This document shows, in pieces, positions 1 to 11,942 of a DNA stretch of 56,908 nucleotides. The notes below the pieces were generated by a model, which saw only the letters and a list, made by a program, of their open reading frames with translations, searched no databases and was not told the origin of the DNA. Source of the stretch: Betaproteobacteria bacterium (GTDB taxonomy: Bacteria; Pseudomonadota; Gammaproteobacteria; Burkholderiales; SG8-41); the NCBI GenBank assembly GCA_947476215.1, contig CANJQI010000008.1:1-56908 (forward strand). Direction: 5' to 3'. Each line of letters starts with the position of its first letter. Position 1 is the stretch's first letter. The translations under genes were made by a program, and so were the position numbers.

Positions 1-1
1 C

Positions 2-268
2 AAGGCCAACTACTGCCTGAACGCCCTCATGGAAAAGGGTCTCGTTAAGTTCGGCAACTTCCGCAAGAACCCGGACAAACGGCACTACGCCTACCTGCTC
101 ACACCGGCCGGGCTGGAAGAGAAAACCCGCATCACCATGAAATTCCTGCAGCGCAAGGTCGCCGAATACGAAACGCTGGAAAAGGAAATCGAGCAACTGC
201 GAAGCGACTTGAAAAACCGGCGTATTCCCTCTGCCGTGCTATCCGAACGCCAAACGGGAAGTACGTGA
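2..268 (+). CDS. EPS-associated MarR-family transcriptional regulator, C-terminal part (5' truncated by window edge)
   Basis: Reading frame is open from base 2 (KANYCLNALMEKGLVKFGNFRKNPDKRHYAYLLTPAGLEEKTRITMKFLQRK); wing of a winged helix (RHYAYLLTPAG) plus C-terminal coiled coil as in EPS-associated MarR-like regulators; next to rfaH-like gene. Confidence 0.8.
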   Translation, partial: KANYCLNALMEKGLVKFGNFRKNPDKRHYAYLLTPAGLEEKTRITMKFLQRKVAEYETLEKEIEQLRSDLKNRRIPSAVLSERQTGST

Positions 269-786
269 TGGACCGCGAGACCACTGACCGCTGGTACGCC
301 GTCTGCTGCAAACCGCGCCAGGAAACGATTGCGGAAGTAAACCTGTTGCGCCAGGGCTATCACGTGTACCTGCCGCGCATCCGCATGCGGCTGCGTCGGC
401 GGGGACACTGGATCGATGCAGTCGAAATCCTCTTCCCTCGCTACATCTTCATCCGTCTCGACCCCTTGCTGCGCAGTACCGCCAGCGTGCGTTCCACGCG
501 TGGCGTGGTCGGCCTGGTCCGCTTTGGAGGGCAGCCAGCAACCGTTCCAGACGAAGTGATGGACGCGCTATTGCAGCGCGAGGACTCAGTCTCCGGCCTG
601 CATCAGGACAAGCGGCCGCTCTTCAGCACGGGCGAGATGATCAAGCTGGTGGACGGGCCGCTCACGGGCATGAAAGGCGTATTCACCCAGCAAGATGGCG
701 ACAAGCGCGTCATCGTGTTGTTGGAATTAATGGGCAAGGCGAACAGGGTAACGGTAAGTCGCGACTGGATCGCCCGGGCAGCGTAA
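265..786 (+). CDS. rfaH: RfaH/NusG-like transcription antiterminator
   Basis: RWYAVCCKPRQETIAEVNLLRQGYHVYLPRIR...LFPRYIFIRLD...STRGVVGLVRFGG NGN domain plus KOW-like C-terminus (GEMIKLVDGPLTGMKGVF); ATGA overlap with upstream regulator; ops element follows. Confidence 0.9.
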   Translation: MMDRETTDRWYAVCCKPRQETIAEVNLLRQGYHVYLPRIRMRLRRRGHWIDAVEILFPRYIFIRLDPLLRSTASVRSTRGVVGLVRFGGQPATVPDEVMDALLQREDSVSGLHQDKRPLFSTGEMIKLVDGPLTGMKGVFTQQDGDKRVIVLLELMGKANRVTVSRDWIARAA

Positions 787-833
787 GTATCTATTGTGAA
801 ATGCGTTATCCGAAACGCGCTGGCGTTTTGGAG

Positions 834-846
834 GGCGGTAGCGTGC
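834..846 (+). promoter_or_regulatory. ops (operon polarity suppressor) element GGCGGTAGCGTGC
   Basis: Exact ggcggtagcgtgc read at 834-846, 48 bp downstream of the rfaH-like stop and upstream of the polysaccharide operon. Confidence 0.85.
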
Positions 847-870
847 CTGAACGCTCCGTGAGAGCGGCAC
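843..870 (+). promoter_or_regulatory. Leader hairpin whose 5' limb is the 3' end of ops
   Basis: gtgc(843-846) pairs gcac(867-870); cgctc(852-856) pairs gagcg(862-866); 5-nt loop cgtga; left bulge ctgaa. Confidence 0.5.
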
Positions 871-1593
871 CCTCACATCAGTGCGCACCTTGCGTGGACG
901 CCGATAGCAGAAATCGCTATGATCCCACTAGTTTTTGATCAGGCAGTAGTAAGTTTTTTCCGTTCTTGCACCTTTCCGGATAAATCTGCATAGCTGTGAG
1001 TTCACGCTTATCATTGAATCTATTCTCTTCCAGCCTGTTGCCCAAGGTCGCCCACACGCTGACTGGCCAAGGGGAAGCAGGGACGGCTGGCGCGACCGGA
1101 GTACCCGGAACCGCAGGGTCAGTCGGGGTCTCAGGGCCAACTCTTGCACGGTCAGATACTAGCTTCGGAAATCAAGGCGTTCGTCAGGTGCCGCACGCCG
1201 ATCATGCTTGCACCGCCTCCACAGTAGCTGATTCGAGAGCGCTAGCGCCACGCACCGGCGCCCGTGCCGAAGATCAGGCTTCTCAAAGGTGCCAAGCGCA
1301 ATCAGACCCGTCGGACGAGATGGCGTTACCCCAGTTTGGAGTTCAACGGGTTCCAGAACCTCATCGCCAATCGACAACGCGCGTGGTTCCAAGCTACGGA
1401 TCCGAACTCTTCACAGTGGCGGCGACAAGTCAGTCAGCGAATTCGGCGTTAAAGACTTTCTTGCCAGGTGTGACAACTCGAAGGATGATTGCCTGCTCCT
1501 CAGGGACGTGATCTTCATTCGTGCTGCGTGGGAAAGACCGTCCTCCAAGTTCACAACTCAAAAGAAGTCGTGGCATTCTCAACGAACACTACT

Positions 1594-2802
1594 ATGGATC
1601 ACATGACTGAACCTTCCAATCCGCCAGCCAGTCAATCGCTCGAAGCAAACGACAGCGAAATCAACTTGTTCGACATACTGATCGCGCTCGCCAAGCACAA
1701 GAAAGTTATTCTCGGGCTGCCGCTTGTGGTTGCGATGGTAGCCGCTGGATACAGCTTCACGTTGCCTATCGTCTATTCTGCCAATACGGTAATTCTACCG
1801 CCTCAGCAAAGTCAGTCGGCAACAGCGACGGTGTTGGCACAACTCGGTGGCGGTATCGCTGGGATGGTGGGTGGAGTGGCGAAGAACCCTAACGATATAT
1901 ATGTCACGATGCTTAAGAGTCGCGCCGTCGCAGACAAAATTATCCAGCGATTCGGGCTAATGACGCTGTGGGATATCGACATGAAACACCCGTCGGATGC
2001 ATATAGTGCGCTGGCAGGTGTTGCCAAAATCGCCACCGAAAAGGATGGCACTATCACCATTGAGGTTGAGGATACTGATCCCAAGCGCGCAGCCGATGTC
2101 GCCAACGCATACGTTGAGGAACTCCTAAAACTTACCAGCCTGGTCGCGGTGACTGAAGCCTCGAAGCGGCGCCTCTTCTTTGAGCGCCAACTTGCTCAGG
2201 CCAAAGACAATCTGACCAAGGCGGAAGCGTCGGCGAGGCAGGCACTGCAGCAGGGGGGGTTGGTGGATGCGGATGCCCAAGGTCGCGCTCTGCTCGTTAC
2301 TACCGCAAGTCTGCGCGGCCAGATCACCGTAAAGGAGATACAGATTGGCGCCATGCGCACCTTTGCCGCCGATCGAAACCCCGATTTGCGACTTGCACAG
2401 CAGGAGCTTGAAATGTTGCGGCGCGAGCTCGCGAAATTAGAAGGCGCAAGAGGCGTCACGGCGGCAATAAATGGTCAGAGCGATCAAGGTACCGAAAGCC
2501 TGCGCTTGTTGCGTGATGTCAAATACCAAGAGGTGATCTTCGAGTTGCTCGCCAAGCAATACGAATTGGCCAAAATCGATGAGGCCAAAGAGTCCACGAT
2601 TATTCAGGTTGTGGACAAAGCTGTCCTGCCCGATCGAAAATCCAAGCCTAAGCGCCGAAATATCGTCGTCCTTTGGACACTGATGGCCGGGTTCTTCGCC
2701 TTGCTATGGGTATTCTTACATGAGGTGATTGCCCGCGCTCGCGAAAATCCGGATCAACTGCGCCAGATGCAAATGTTTCGCGGCTATTTGGTGGGGAAAT
2801 GA
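1594..2802 (+). CDS. Wzz/chain-length-determinant-type polysaccharide co-polymerase
   Basis: INLFDILIALAKHKKVILGLPLVVAMVAAGYSFTLPIVYSANTVILPPQQ N-terminal Wzz domain, central coiled coil, C-terminal PDRKSKPKRRNIVVLWTLMAGFFALLWVFLHE TM; start moved from 1489 to 1594 (or 1603). Confidence 0.88.
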   Translation: MDHMTEPSNPPASQSLEANDSEINLFDILIALAKHKKVILGLPLVVAMVAAGYSFTLPIVYSANTVILPPQQSQSATATVLAQLGGGIAGMVGGVAKNPNDIYVTMLKSRAVADKIIQRFGLMTLWDIDMKHPSDAYSALAGVAKIATEKDGTITIEVEDTDPKRAADVANAYVEELLKLTSLVAVTEASKRRLFFERQLAQAKDNLTKAEASARQALQQGGLVDADAQGRALLVTTASLRGQITVKEIQIGAMRTFAADRNPDLRLAQQELEMLRRELAKLEGARGVTAAINGQSDQGTESLRLLRDVKYQEVIFELLAKQYELAKIDEAKESTIIQVVDKAVLPDRKSKPKRRNIVVLWTLMAGFFALLWVFLHEVIARARENPDQLRQMQMFRGYLVGK

Positions 2803-2875
2803 CACAGAAGTGTCCCCCTATTGGAGCGAGCTTCTTGTTCGATAGTAAAAGCACCGTAATCGTCCGGTCAGGTCT

Positions 2876-3520
2876 TCAATTAGCCACATTTTTTGTGCCG
2901 AGAAAGTAGCCGAGTTCAATATCTGTGAGCCGAGACAGGCACCGCCAAATGACAGTGTCGCTAAGCTGCGAGTCGCTGGTGCGTGCCAGATAGCCACTGA
3001 GGCGCGCAAGTTGCGTTAAGGCGGAGCGCATATAGGGAAATCCTCGGAATTTCGGATGTGCCTGGCTGAAGGTGCTGAAGGTGATCCGATTCAAAAGCTT
3101 GATTTCCAACGACGTGAAGGCGAGCGTCGGTGCGGCGTGTTGAGTCGCGCAGTTGAGCATTGTCTGGTAGAAAATCCGCCAGCCTAGGATACAGAACATC
3201 GCGAGTAGTTTGACCAACCGCTCCGCAGTGCGCACCTTCGAGTGCTCGGCTTTGCCGCCTGATTTCAGAAGCTTCTGGAAAGTTTCGATCCGCCAGCGAA
3301 GCGCATACCAGTGACTTCTCGATCGCTGAGGCGCACGAGGTGACTGGCAAACCGGTGATCAACTTCCAGGCGATCAAGTCACGGTTGCGTGGACGTCTCC
3401 GTTCTGTGGCGTACAGCGCGGTGAGCACGAGCGGTGGATAACGACTTTTATTTTCGATGGGCGGCAGTACCCGTGTTCTTCAGCGTGGCGCTCTGCGTAC
3501 TTACGCCGCCTGATGCAGGT
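2876..3520 (-). pseudogene. IS4-family transposase remnant, frameshifted, N-terminal half missing
   Basis: Minus strand in two frames: LTALYATERRRPRNRDLIAWKLITGLPVTS...AIEK then, after a frameshift, WYALRWRIETFQKLLKSGGKAEHSKVRTAERLVK with intact Y(2)R(3)E(6)K signature, ending GYLARTSDSQLSDTVIWRCLSRLTDIELGYFLGTKNVAN. Confidence 0.85.
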
Positions 3521-3591
3521 CGCTTGCGAGTTCGAGTTCCACAAAGGTACCGATCTTCGTTTCATGCTTTTTATACGAACTCTGACTTCCA

Positions 3592-5331
3592 ATGACAGAT
3601 CAATCCTCAAATATTCAAACGTCCATCCGCAAAATCTGGCAACTTCTCACTTCGCGAGAGCGCAAGGGCACAGTAATCCTGTTCGTTCTGACATTCATTG
3701 GCATGGGTCTAGAGACATTGGGCGTGGGATTAGTGATTCCAGCCCTCGCCATACTGACCCAGGCGGACTACGCTGAAAAAATCTCTTCCATTCAACCAGT
3801 TGTGCGAGCTCTTGGCCACCCTACCCAAGAAACCCTTGTTATTCTTGGTATGATTGTGCTCGTCACCATATATGCGATCAAGGCGCTTTTTCTCGGGTTC
3901 CTCGCCTGGCGCCAAAACTGTTTCGCCTTTGGCGTGCAAGCGCAACTCTCGCTACGACTATTCACAGTCTACCTGAGCCAGCCTTACACGTTTCATTTGC
4001 AGCGCAATTCAGCGCAATTGATAACCAATACAATCAATGAAGTCGCGATGTTCGGCGGCATCGTTACCAAAACGATGAGCATCTTCTCTGAATGTTTGGT
4101 GTTGCTGGGCATCTCAGTATTGTTGCTCGCTGCGGAACCGTTGGGCGCAGTCATTGTGGTCAGCGTGTTGGGTTTTGCTGGCTTGGGCTTTCATCAATTA
4201 ACCCGCGCGCGTTTCCTTCGTTGGGGTGAGGCGCGTCAATATCACGAGCGCCTGCGGCTCCAACATCTGCAACAGGGTCTGGGCGCAGCAAAAGATATCA
4301 AACTGTTGGGCCGCGAATCCGAGTTTCTCGAGAAATACAGCATTCACAATACGCAAAACGCGCGGGTTGGGCAGTTGGAGCAAACCTTGGCCGCATTGCC
4401 ACGTCTGTGGCTGGAATTGCTCGCTGTCGGCGGTCTCGCTGCGCTAGTGTTTACAATGCTAGCCCAAGGGCGCGAACTGGCCACTATACTACCCACGCTA
4501 GGACTGTTCGCTGCGGCAGCCTTCCGTGTGCTGCCCTCGGTCAACCGCATACTGGGTGCCGCACAAACCTTCAAGTATGGTCTTCCGGTTATAGACGTCT
4601 TGCATGCGGAACTCAGACTGCCGACCATGACCGCTGAAACGCGCAATTCGCTGAAACTACCTTTCGAGCGAACATTGGAACTCAACCATGTGGTCTTCAC
4701 GTACCCTGGCGCAAGCAACCAGTCGCTAAAAGACATATCCCTGACCATCGCCAGCGGCGAATCGGTCGGTTTTATTGGCGCTAGCGGTGCTGGCAAAAGC
4801 ACGCTGGTTGACGTCGTTCTGGGTTTGCTCACACCAGATACTGGGCAGGTGTGTGTCGATGGGCACGACGTTCAATCCAACCTGCGCCACTGGCAAGATC
4901 AGATCGGCTATGTGCCACAAACAATCTTCCTCACAGACGATACCCTGCGCCGCAACATTGCTTTCGGAATATCAGATGCCCAGATCGACGAAAATTCGAT
5001 CCGCCGCGCAATATGCGCGGCGCAACTCGACGACTATGTAAACGGTTTGCCCGATGGACTGGATTCAGTAGTAGGTGAACGTGGCGTCCGCCTTTCCGGA
5101 GGCCAACGCCAACGTATCGGCATCGCACGGGCGCTTTATCACGATCCGGCCGTCCTGGTACTAGACGAGGCAACCAGCGCGCTTGACACCGAAACAGAGC
5201 GCGGCGTAATCGAGGCCGTACGCGCTTTACAAGGTACGAAGACAGTGATTATCGTCGCACATCGACTATCTACCGTGAAATATTGTGGAAGGATATATAA
5301 ACTCGAAAATGGGCAAGTAATTGGAGAATAG
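3592..5331 (+). CDS. ABC transporter ATP-binding/permease protein, lipid-linked oligosaccharide flippase (PglK/MsbA-like)
   Basis: N-terminal TM domain; Walker A GASGAGKST, ABC signature RLSGGQRQRIGIARAL, Walker B VLVLDEATSALD. Confidence 0.88.
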   Translation: MTDQSSNIQTSIRKIWQLLTSRERKGTVILFVLTFIGMGLETLGVGLVIPALAILTQADYAEKISSIQPVVRALGHPTQETLVILGMIVLVTIYAIKALFLGFLAWRQNCFAFGVQAQLSLRLFTVYLSQPYTFHLQRNSAQLITNTINEVAMFGGIVTKTMSIFSECLVLLGISVLLLAAEPLGAVIVVSVLGFAGLGFHQLTRARFLRWGEARQYHERLRLQHLQQGLGAAKDIKLLGRESEFLEKYSIHNTQNARVGQLEQTLAALPRLWLELLAVGGLAALVFTMLAQGRELATILPTLGLFAAAAFRVLPSVNRILGAAQTFKYGLPVIDVLHAELRLPTMTAETRNSLKLPFERTLELNHVVFTYPGASNQSLKDISLTIASGESVGFIGASGAGKSTLVDVVLGLLTPDTGQVCVDGHDVQSNLRHWQDQIGYVPQTIFLTDDTLRRNIAFGISDAQIDENSIRRAICAAQLDDYVNGLPDGLDSVVGERGVRLSGGQRQRIGIARALYHDPAVLVLDEATSALDTETERGVIEAVRALQGTKTVIIVAHRLSTVKYCGRIYKLENGQVIGE

Positions 5332-5462
5332 AATTGCGCAATACGTGATGTAATAATTAAGCCCGCGAACAGTTAAGAGATATTGGATTATTTCACTTCA
5401 GATGTTACGAATATCGACATCGACACTAGCTTATAGCCCACAGTACGATTGATAGGAAGAAT

Positions 5463-6509
5463 ATGGCTGAATTCAAGATCTCAAATCGCATGATAGGAGA
5501 TGATCACCCGCCAGTTGTAATCGCAGAAATTGGGATCAATCATGAAGGATCTCTAAAAACCGCGATCCAAATGGCTGATGCTGCTATTGGGGCGGGTGCG
5601 GAGATCATAAAGCACCAAACACACGTTGTGGAAGACGAAATGTCGGAGGAAGCAAAATCCATCATTCCGGGCAATGCCGATGTGTCTATATACGAGATCA
5701 TGAGTCGCTGCGCCCTTTCTGAGGAAGAAGAATTGCAGCTAATGAAATACGTTCAAAATAAAGGAGTTATCTTCATCAGTACGCCTTTTTCAAAAAAAGC
5801 GGTGGATCGCCTCGTTAGGTTTGAAGTTCCGGCTTTCAAGATAGGTTCGGGCGAGTGCAATAACTATCCTCTTGTAAGTTACATTGCTCAGTTCAAGAAA
5901 CCGGTGATCATTAGCACAGGTATGAACTCGATAGAGTCGGTGCGACCTTCAGTTGAAATACTTCGGCAGGCTGGCGTGCCCTTTGCGTTGCTTCACTGCA
6001 CTAATATCTACCCTACACCGCCTGAAATCGTAAGGCTTGGCGCCATTGGGGAGTTAAAGACTGAATTCCCGGATGCGGTGGTAGGCTTATCCGATCACAC
6101 AGTTTCAAATTACACCTGTCTTGGTGCAGTAGCGCTTGGCGCATCAATCCTCGAGCGACATTTCACCGACCGAATGGACAGACCTGGCCCCGATATCGTC
6201 TGTTCGATGGATCCTCATGGGCTTTCTTCTCTCATTGAGGGATCAAAAGTGATATTCAAAGCCCGAGGGGGGAATAAGGGGCCCGTGGACGGTGAGGCCC
6301 CCACAATCGCATTTGCATTTGTCTCTGTAGTCGCAACTCGCGTCATAGAAGCAGGCGAGGTCTTTAGCGAGGATAATATTTGGGTCAAAAGGCCTGGTAC
6401 CGGTGATTTCAGTGCAAGTGACTTTTCACAACTCATAGGAAAATTCGCGAAGACCAAGATCATTGATGGCGCTCAAATAAAAAGAACTGACGTGAAGTTC
6501 GACCACTAG
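5463..6509 (+). CDS. neuB: N-acetylneuraminate synthase family protein (nonulosonic acid synthase)
   Basis: PPVVIAEIGINHEGSLKTAIQMADAAIGAGAEIIKHQTH, ISTPFSKKAVDRL, IISTGMNS, VGLSDHT, LERHFT; C-terminal SAF-like domain. Confidence 0.9.
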   Translation: MAEFKISNRMIGDDHPPVVIAEIGINHEGSLKTAIQMADAAIGAGAEIIKHQTHVVEDEMSEEAKSIIPGNADVSIYEIMSRCALSEEEELQLMKYVQNKGVIFISTPFSKKAVDRLVRFEVPAFKIGSGECNNYPLVSYIAQFKKPVIISTGMNSIESVRPSVEILRQAGVPFALLHCTNIYPTPPEIVRLGAIGELKTEFPDAVVGLSDHTVSNYTCLGAVALGASILERHFTDRMDRPGPDIVCSMDPHGLSSLIEGSKVIFKARGGNKGPVDGEAPTIAFAFVSVVATRVIEAGEVFSEDNIWVKRPGTGDFSASDFSQLIGKFAKTKIIDGAQIKRTDVKFDH

Positions 6510-6510
6510 C

Positions 6511-7653
6511 ATGGCCACGGAAAAACGTCGGAAAGTTGTATTCCTGACCGGAACACGCGCGGATTTCGGCAAGCTCAAGCCGTTGATGCTAGCTTTGCAT
6601 CAGGACAATGCCTTTGAGGTGCACATTTTCGTAACGGGCATGCACATGCTGTCCAAGTACGGATATACCTGCCTCGAAGTTGAAAGGGCGGGGTTTGGCA
6701 ATATCTACAAGTACATCAATCAGAACAGTAGCGACAGTATGGATCATATTCTGTCAAAAACCATTTCAGGCTTTTCAGATTTTGTAAAGGAAATTGCGCC
6801 GGATTTTATTATTGTGCATGGAGACCGGGTGGAAGCACTCGCGGGGGCAATCGTAGGTTCGTTGAACAACATCCTAACTGGTCACGTCGAAGGTGGCGAA
6901 GTGTCTGGAACGATTGACGAATTGATTCGCCATGCAGTTACCAAACTCTCCCATATCCATTTTGTTGCAAACGACACTGCGGGAGCCCGACTGACCCAGC
7001 TCGGTGAAAGTCGAGAAACAATTCATGTCATCGGATCACCGGATGTCGATATCATGACTTCGCCATCCTTGCCGACCATAGCGGAAGTTCAGCATTACTA
7101 TGATCTCGCTTTTTCCGAATATGCCCTTCTGATATTCCATCCGGTGACTAGCGAGATCGAGGATTTGTACAGGCAGATTCGCGTGGTTGTCGATGATGTT
7201 CTGGAATCGGAACTAAATTACATAGTAATTTTTCCGAACAATGATCCCGGTACGGACATTATTTTGGAAGAATACAATCGCCTCAAGGATCACCCGAATT
7301 TTAAGATATTTCCTTCGATGCGATTTGAATATTTCCTCACACTACTAAAGCACTCTCGGGTAATCGTGGGCAATTCAAGCGCCGCTATCCGCGAAGCACC
7401 GCATTTCGGAGTGCCCGCTGTCAATGTTGGATCCAGACAACATAGACGAGTCAATTGTAATTTAGTCATAAATGTGCCCGCAGAGCGCGGACAAATTGTA
7501 CGTGCACTCGGCATTGCGGAAAAAATGCCGCGCGAATCAATATCAATATTCGGGGACGGCAACAGCGCTTTACGCTTTCGCGACATAGTCGTTTCTACAG
7601 AATTCTGGAAGCACAAGACGCAGAAGCACTTTGTTGATCGTTTTTCGGGCTAA
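6511..7653 (+). CDS. neuC: UDP-N-acetylglucosamine 2-epimerase, hydrolysing (NeuC/LegG type)
   Basis: RRKVVFLTGTRADFGKLKPLM...HGDRVEALAGAIVGSLNNILTGHVEGGEVSGTIDELIRHAVTKLSHIHF. Confidence 0.9.
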   Translation: MATEKRRKVVFLTGTRADFGKLKPLMLALHQDNAFEVHIFVTGMHMLSKYGYTCLEVERAGFGNIYKYINQNSSDSMDHILSKTISGFSDFVKEIAPDFIIVHGDRVEALAGAIVGSLNNILTGHVEGGEVSGTIDELIRHAVTKLSHIHFVANDTAGARLTQLGESRETIHVIGSPDVDIMTSPSLPTIAEVQHYYDLAFSEYALLIFHPVTSEIEDLYRQIRVVVDDVLESELNYIVIFPNNDPGTDIILEEYNRLKDHPNFKIFPSMRFEYFLTLLKHSRVIVGNSSAAIREAPHFGVPAVNVGSRQHRRVNCNLVINVPAERGQIVRALGIAEKMPRESISIFGDGNSALRFRDIVVSTEFWKHKTQKHFVDRFSG

Positions 7654-7751
7654 GAAGGCCACAATGCCATTGGTCAAGCAGACGTCTTTTTTATGTGTTC
7701 AGGAGAAGAGGGAGTGCTTCGCACTGTTGGTTAACCGAAGAGGAAACTGAA

Positions 7752-8923
7752 ATGCCAGGCTACGAAGTCTTCGACGAAGAAGAGAGAAAAGCGGTCAACG
7801 ACGTTTTTGACGCCAACGGTGGTGTTCTCTTTGCGCATGGTTTCGACGCTACGCGCAACGGAGTTTATCGCGTACGGGAATTCGAAGCGGCCGTAAGCAA
7901 GAAATTCAATGTCCCGTTTGCCCAGGCCGTTTCTTCGTGTACAGCCGCGTTAAGAGTAGCTTTGGCGGCGCTGGATATCGGGCCGGGAGACGAAGTTATT
8001 ATCCCTGCTTTTACGTTTGTAGCTACTGCCGAGGCGGTGATTCAGTCAGGAGCCCGGCTCGTGATTGTAGATATTGACGACACGTTTACTATGGACCCCT
8101 CTTCGCTGGAGGCGGCGATTACCGAGCGCAGTGCAGCCGTGATTGCGGTGCATATGATGAGTGCTCCTGCAGATTTGGATCGTATATGCGCCATCGCGAG
8201 GAAGCATAAAATTCGAGTGATTGAGGACGCTGCCTGGGGCGTGGGAGGTACCTGGCGGGGTCGAGCTTTGGGGACCATTGGCGACATTGGGTGTTACAGT
8301 TTCGACGCAAACAAATGTATCAGTACCGGCGAAGGCGGGATGATTGTCACACATGACAAGACTTTGTTTGTCAACGCGCGTGCGTATCACGACCATGGCC
8401 ACGAGTACTCCACTAGCACAGGCCGTGGCGAGGAGGGTGCAATTGGGGCGGGGTTCAATTACCGAATGACCGAACTTCAAGGCGCAATTGGTATTGTTCA
8501 GCTCGGCAAACTGGATACGATTCGCTCAGCGCAGCGGGCCAATAAGGCGAAATTGAAGAAGCACTTAGCCGACGGGAAATTTCCGTTCGGCTATCGTCGG
8601 ATTCTAGATGAAGGAGAGTCAGGGGATGCTCTATTCTTTTTTCTGAAAGACCGAGAACAAACGCAGGCTTTCCTGGCCGGAATGAAGCGGCACGGACTTG
8701 CTACCAAGAATGTCCCAGACGCCATCCGCTGGCACTTTGCAAAGCATTGGTCGCATATGTTCGCGAAGTATGGCTGGTATCATGAAACCTATAAGTCTCA
8801 ATGGCAACGTTCGGCAGACATATTGGAGCAGTCTATTGCAATTCCGGTGATGGTCAAGATGAGCGATGAACGTATTCAGGAAATCGCTCACACGTTGTTG
8901 GAGATCAGCCGGGATGTAAGTTA

Positions 8924-8924
<1 letters not shown>
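7752..8924 (+). CDS. DegT/DnrJ/EryC1/StrS family aminotransferase (KdnA-like N-terminus)
   Basis: MPGYEVFDEEERKAVNDVFDANGGVLFAHGFDATRNGVYRVREFEAAVSKKF; VEDAAW; SFDANKCISTGEGGMIVT PLP lysine; start moved from 7695 to ATG 7752. Confidence 0.85.
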
Positions 8925-10748
<1,824 letters not shown>

Positions 10749-10749
<1 letters not shown>

Positions 10750-11942
10750 TGATTGCCTACGGTCGCCAAGATATTACCCAAGCCGATATCGATGCGGTGC
10801 TGGAAGTCTTACGCTCGGACTTCCTCACCCAGGGCCCGATGGTTCCACGCTTTGAGCAGGCTGTCGCTTCCCGGGTAGATGCCAAACACGCCGTCGCGGT
10901 CAACAGCGCCACCTCGGCGTTGCACATTGCCTGTCTGGCGCTGCAACTTGGACCGGGCGACCTACTGTGGACTGTACCAAATACCTTTGTCGCATCTGCA
11001 AACTGCGGTCGTTATTGTGGCGCGGAAGTGGATTTTGTCGACATTGACACCTACACGTGGAATTTGAGCGTTCCAAAGTTGCGGAATAAACTTGTTCAAG
11101 CGAAGAAGGATGGTCGCCTGCCCAAGGTATTGGTGCCGGTCCACTTTGCCGGCCAACCTACCGAGCAGGAGGAGATCTGGGAACTTGCCGAAGAATACGG
11201 CTGCCGCGTCCTTGAAGATGCCTCACATTCCATCGGGGCATCGCGAAATGGCGAGCCCGTAGGGAGTTGCCGCTGGTCGGATATCACCGTATTCAGTTTT
11301 CACCCGGTGAAGATCATCACAAGCGGCGAAGGCGGTATTGCCCTCACTAAAGACGCTGAACTGGCAGAACGTATGGCGATGCTACGAACCCACGGTATCA
11401 CGAGAAATTCGGCGCGATTGCTGGGTAACGGCACGACTAACACTCAGAAATCTAGTCCCAGGCCCGCTGAAATTGACCCTTGGTACTACGAACAGCAGAT
11501 GCTCGGTTTCAACTACCGAATGACCGACATGCAGGCCGCCTTGGGCTCGAGCCAGCTTGACCGTCTGGATAGCTACGTCAAACGCCGTAATGCCTTGGCG
11601 CGCCGGTATGACGAGTCGCTCAAGGGCCTGCCGCTGCAACTACCCACCGTGCAGTCGCAGAACCAGTCGGCGTTTCATCTGTACGTGGTCCGACTGAAGC
11701 GCAACGCCACAGAGAAGAGCCACCGGCAGGTTTGTCATGAATTGAGGCAGAAGGGCATCGGCGTCAATCTGCACTACCTGCCAGTGCATCTGCAGCCCTA
11801 CTACCGGGAACTGGGTTTCTTGCAAGGGCAGTACCCCGTTGCGGAAGCACACGGCGAATCAGCCATTACCCTGCCGCTTTACCCGGCACTGTCAGATCAG
11901 CAGCAGGATCAGGTGGTGAGCATGTTGAAGGAAGTGTTGTGA
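10749..11942 (+). CDS. pseC: UDP-4-amino-4,6-dideoxy-N-acetyl-beta-L-altrosamine transaminase
   Basis: IAYGRQDITQADIDAVLEVLRSDFLTQGPMVPRFEQAVA; SFHPVKIITSGEGG; directly follows pseB. Confidence 0.92.

Noticed and set aside
996-1511. Forward ORF with Gly-X-Y (collagen-like) run as a real collagen-like protein
   Set aside because: Only eight to nine triplets, rest of ORF looks random, overlapping other equally open frames; kept only as a low-interest note
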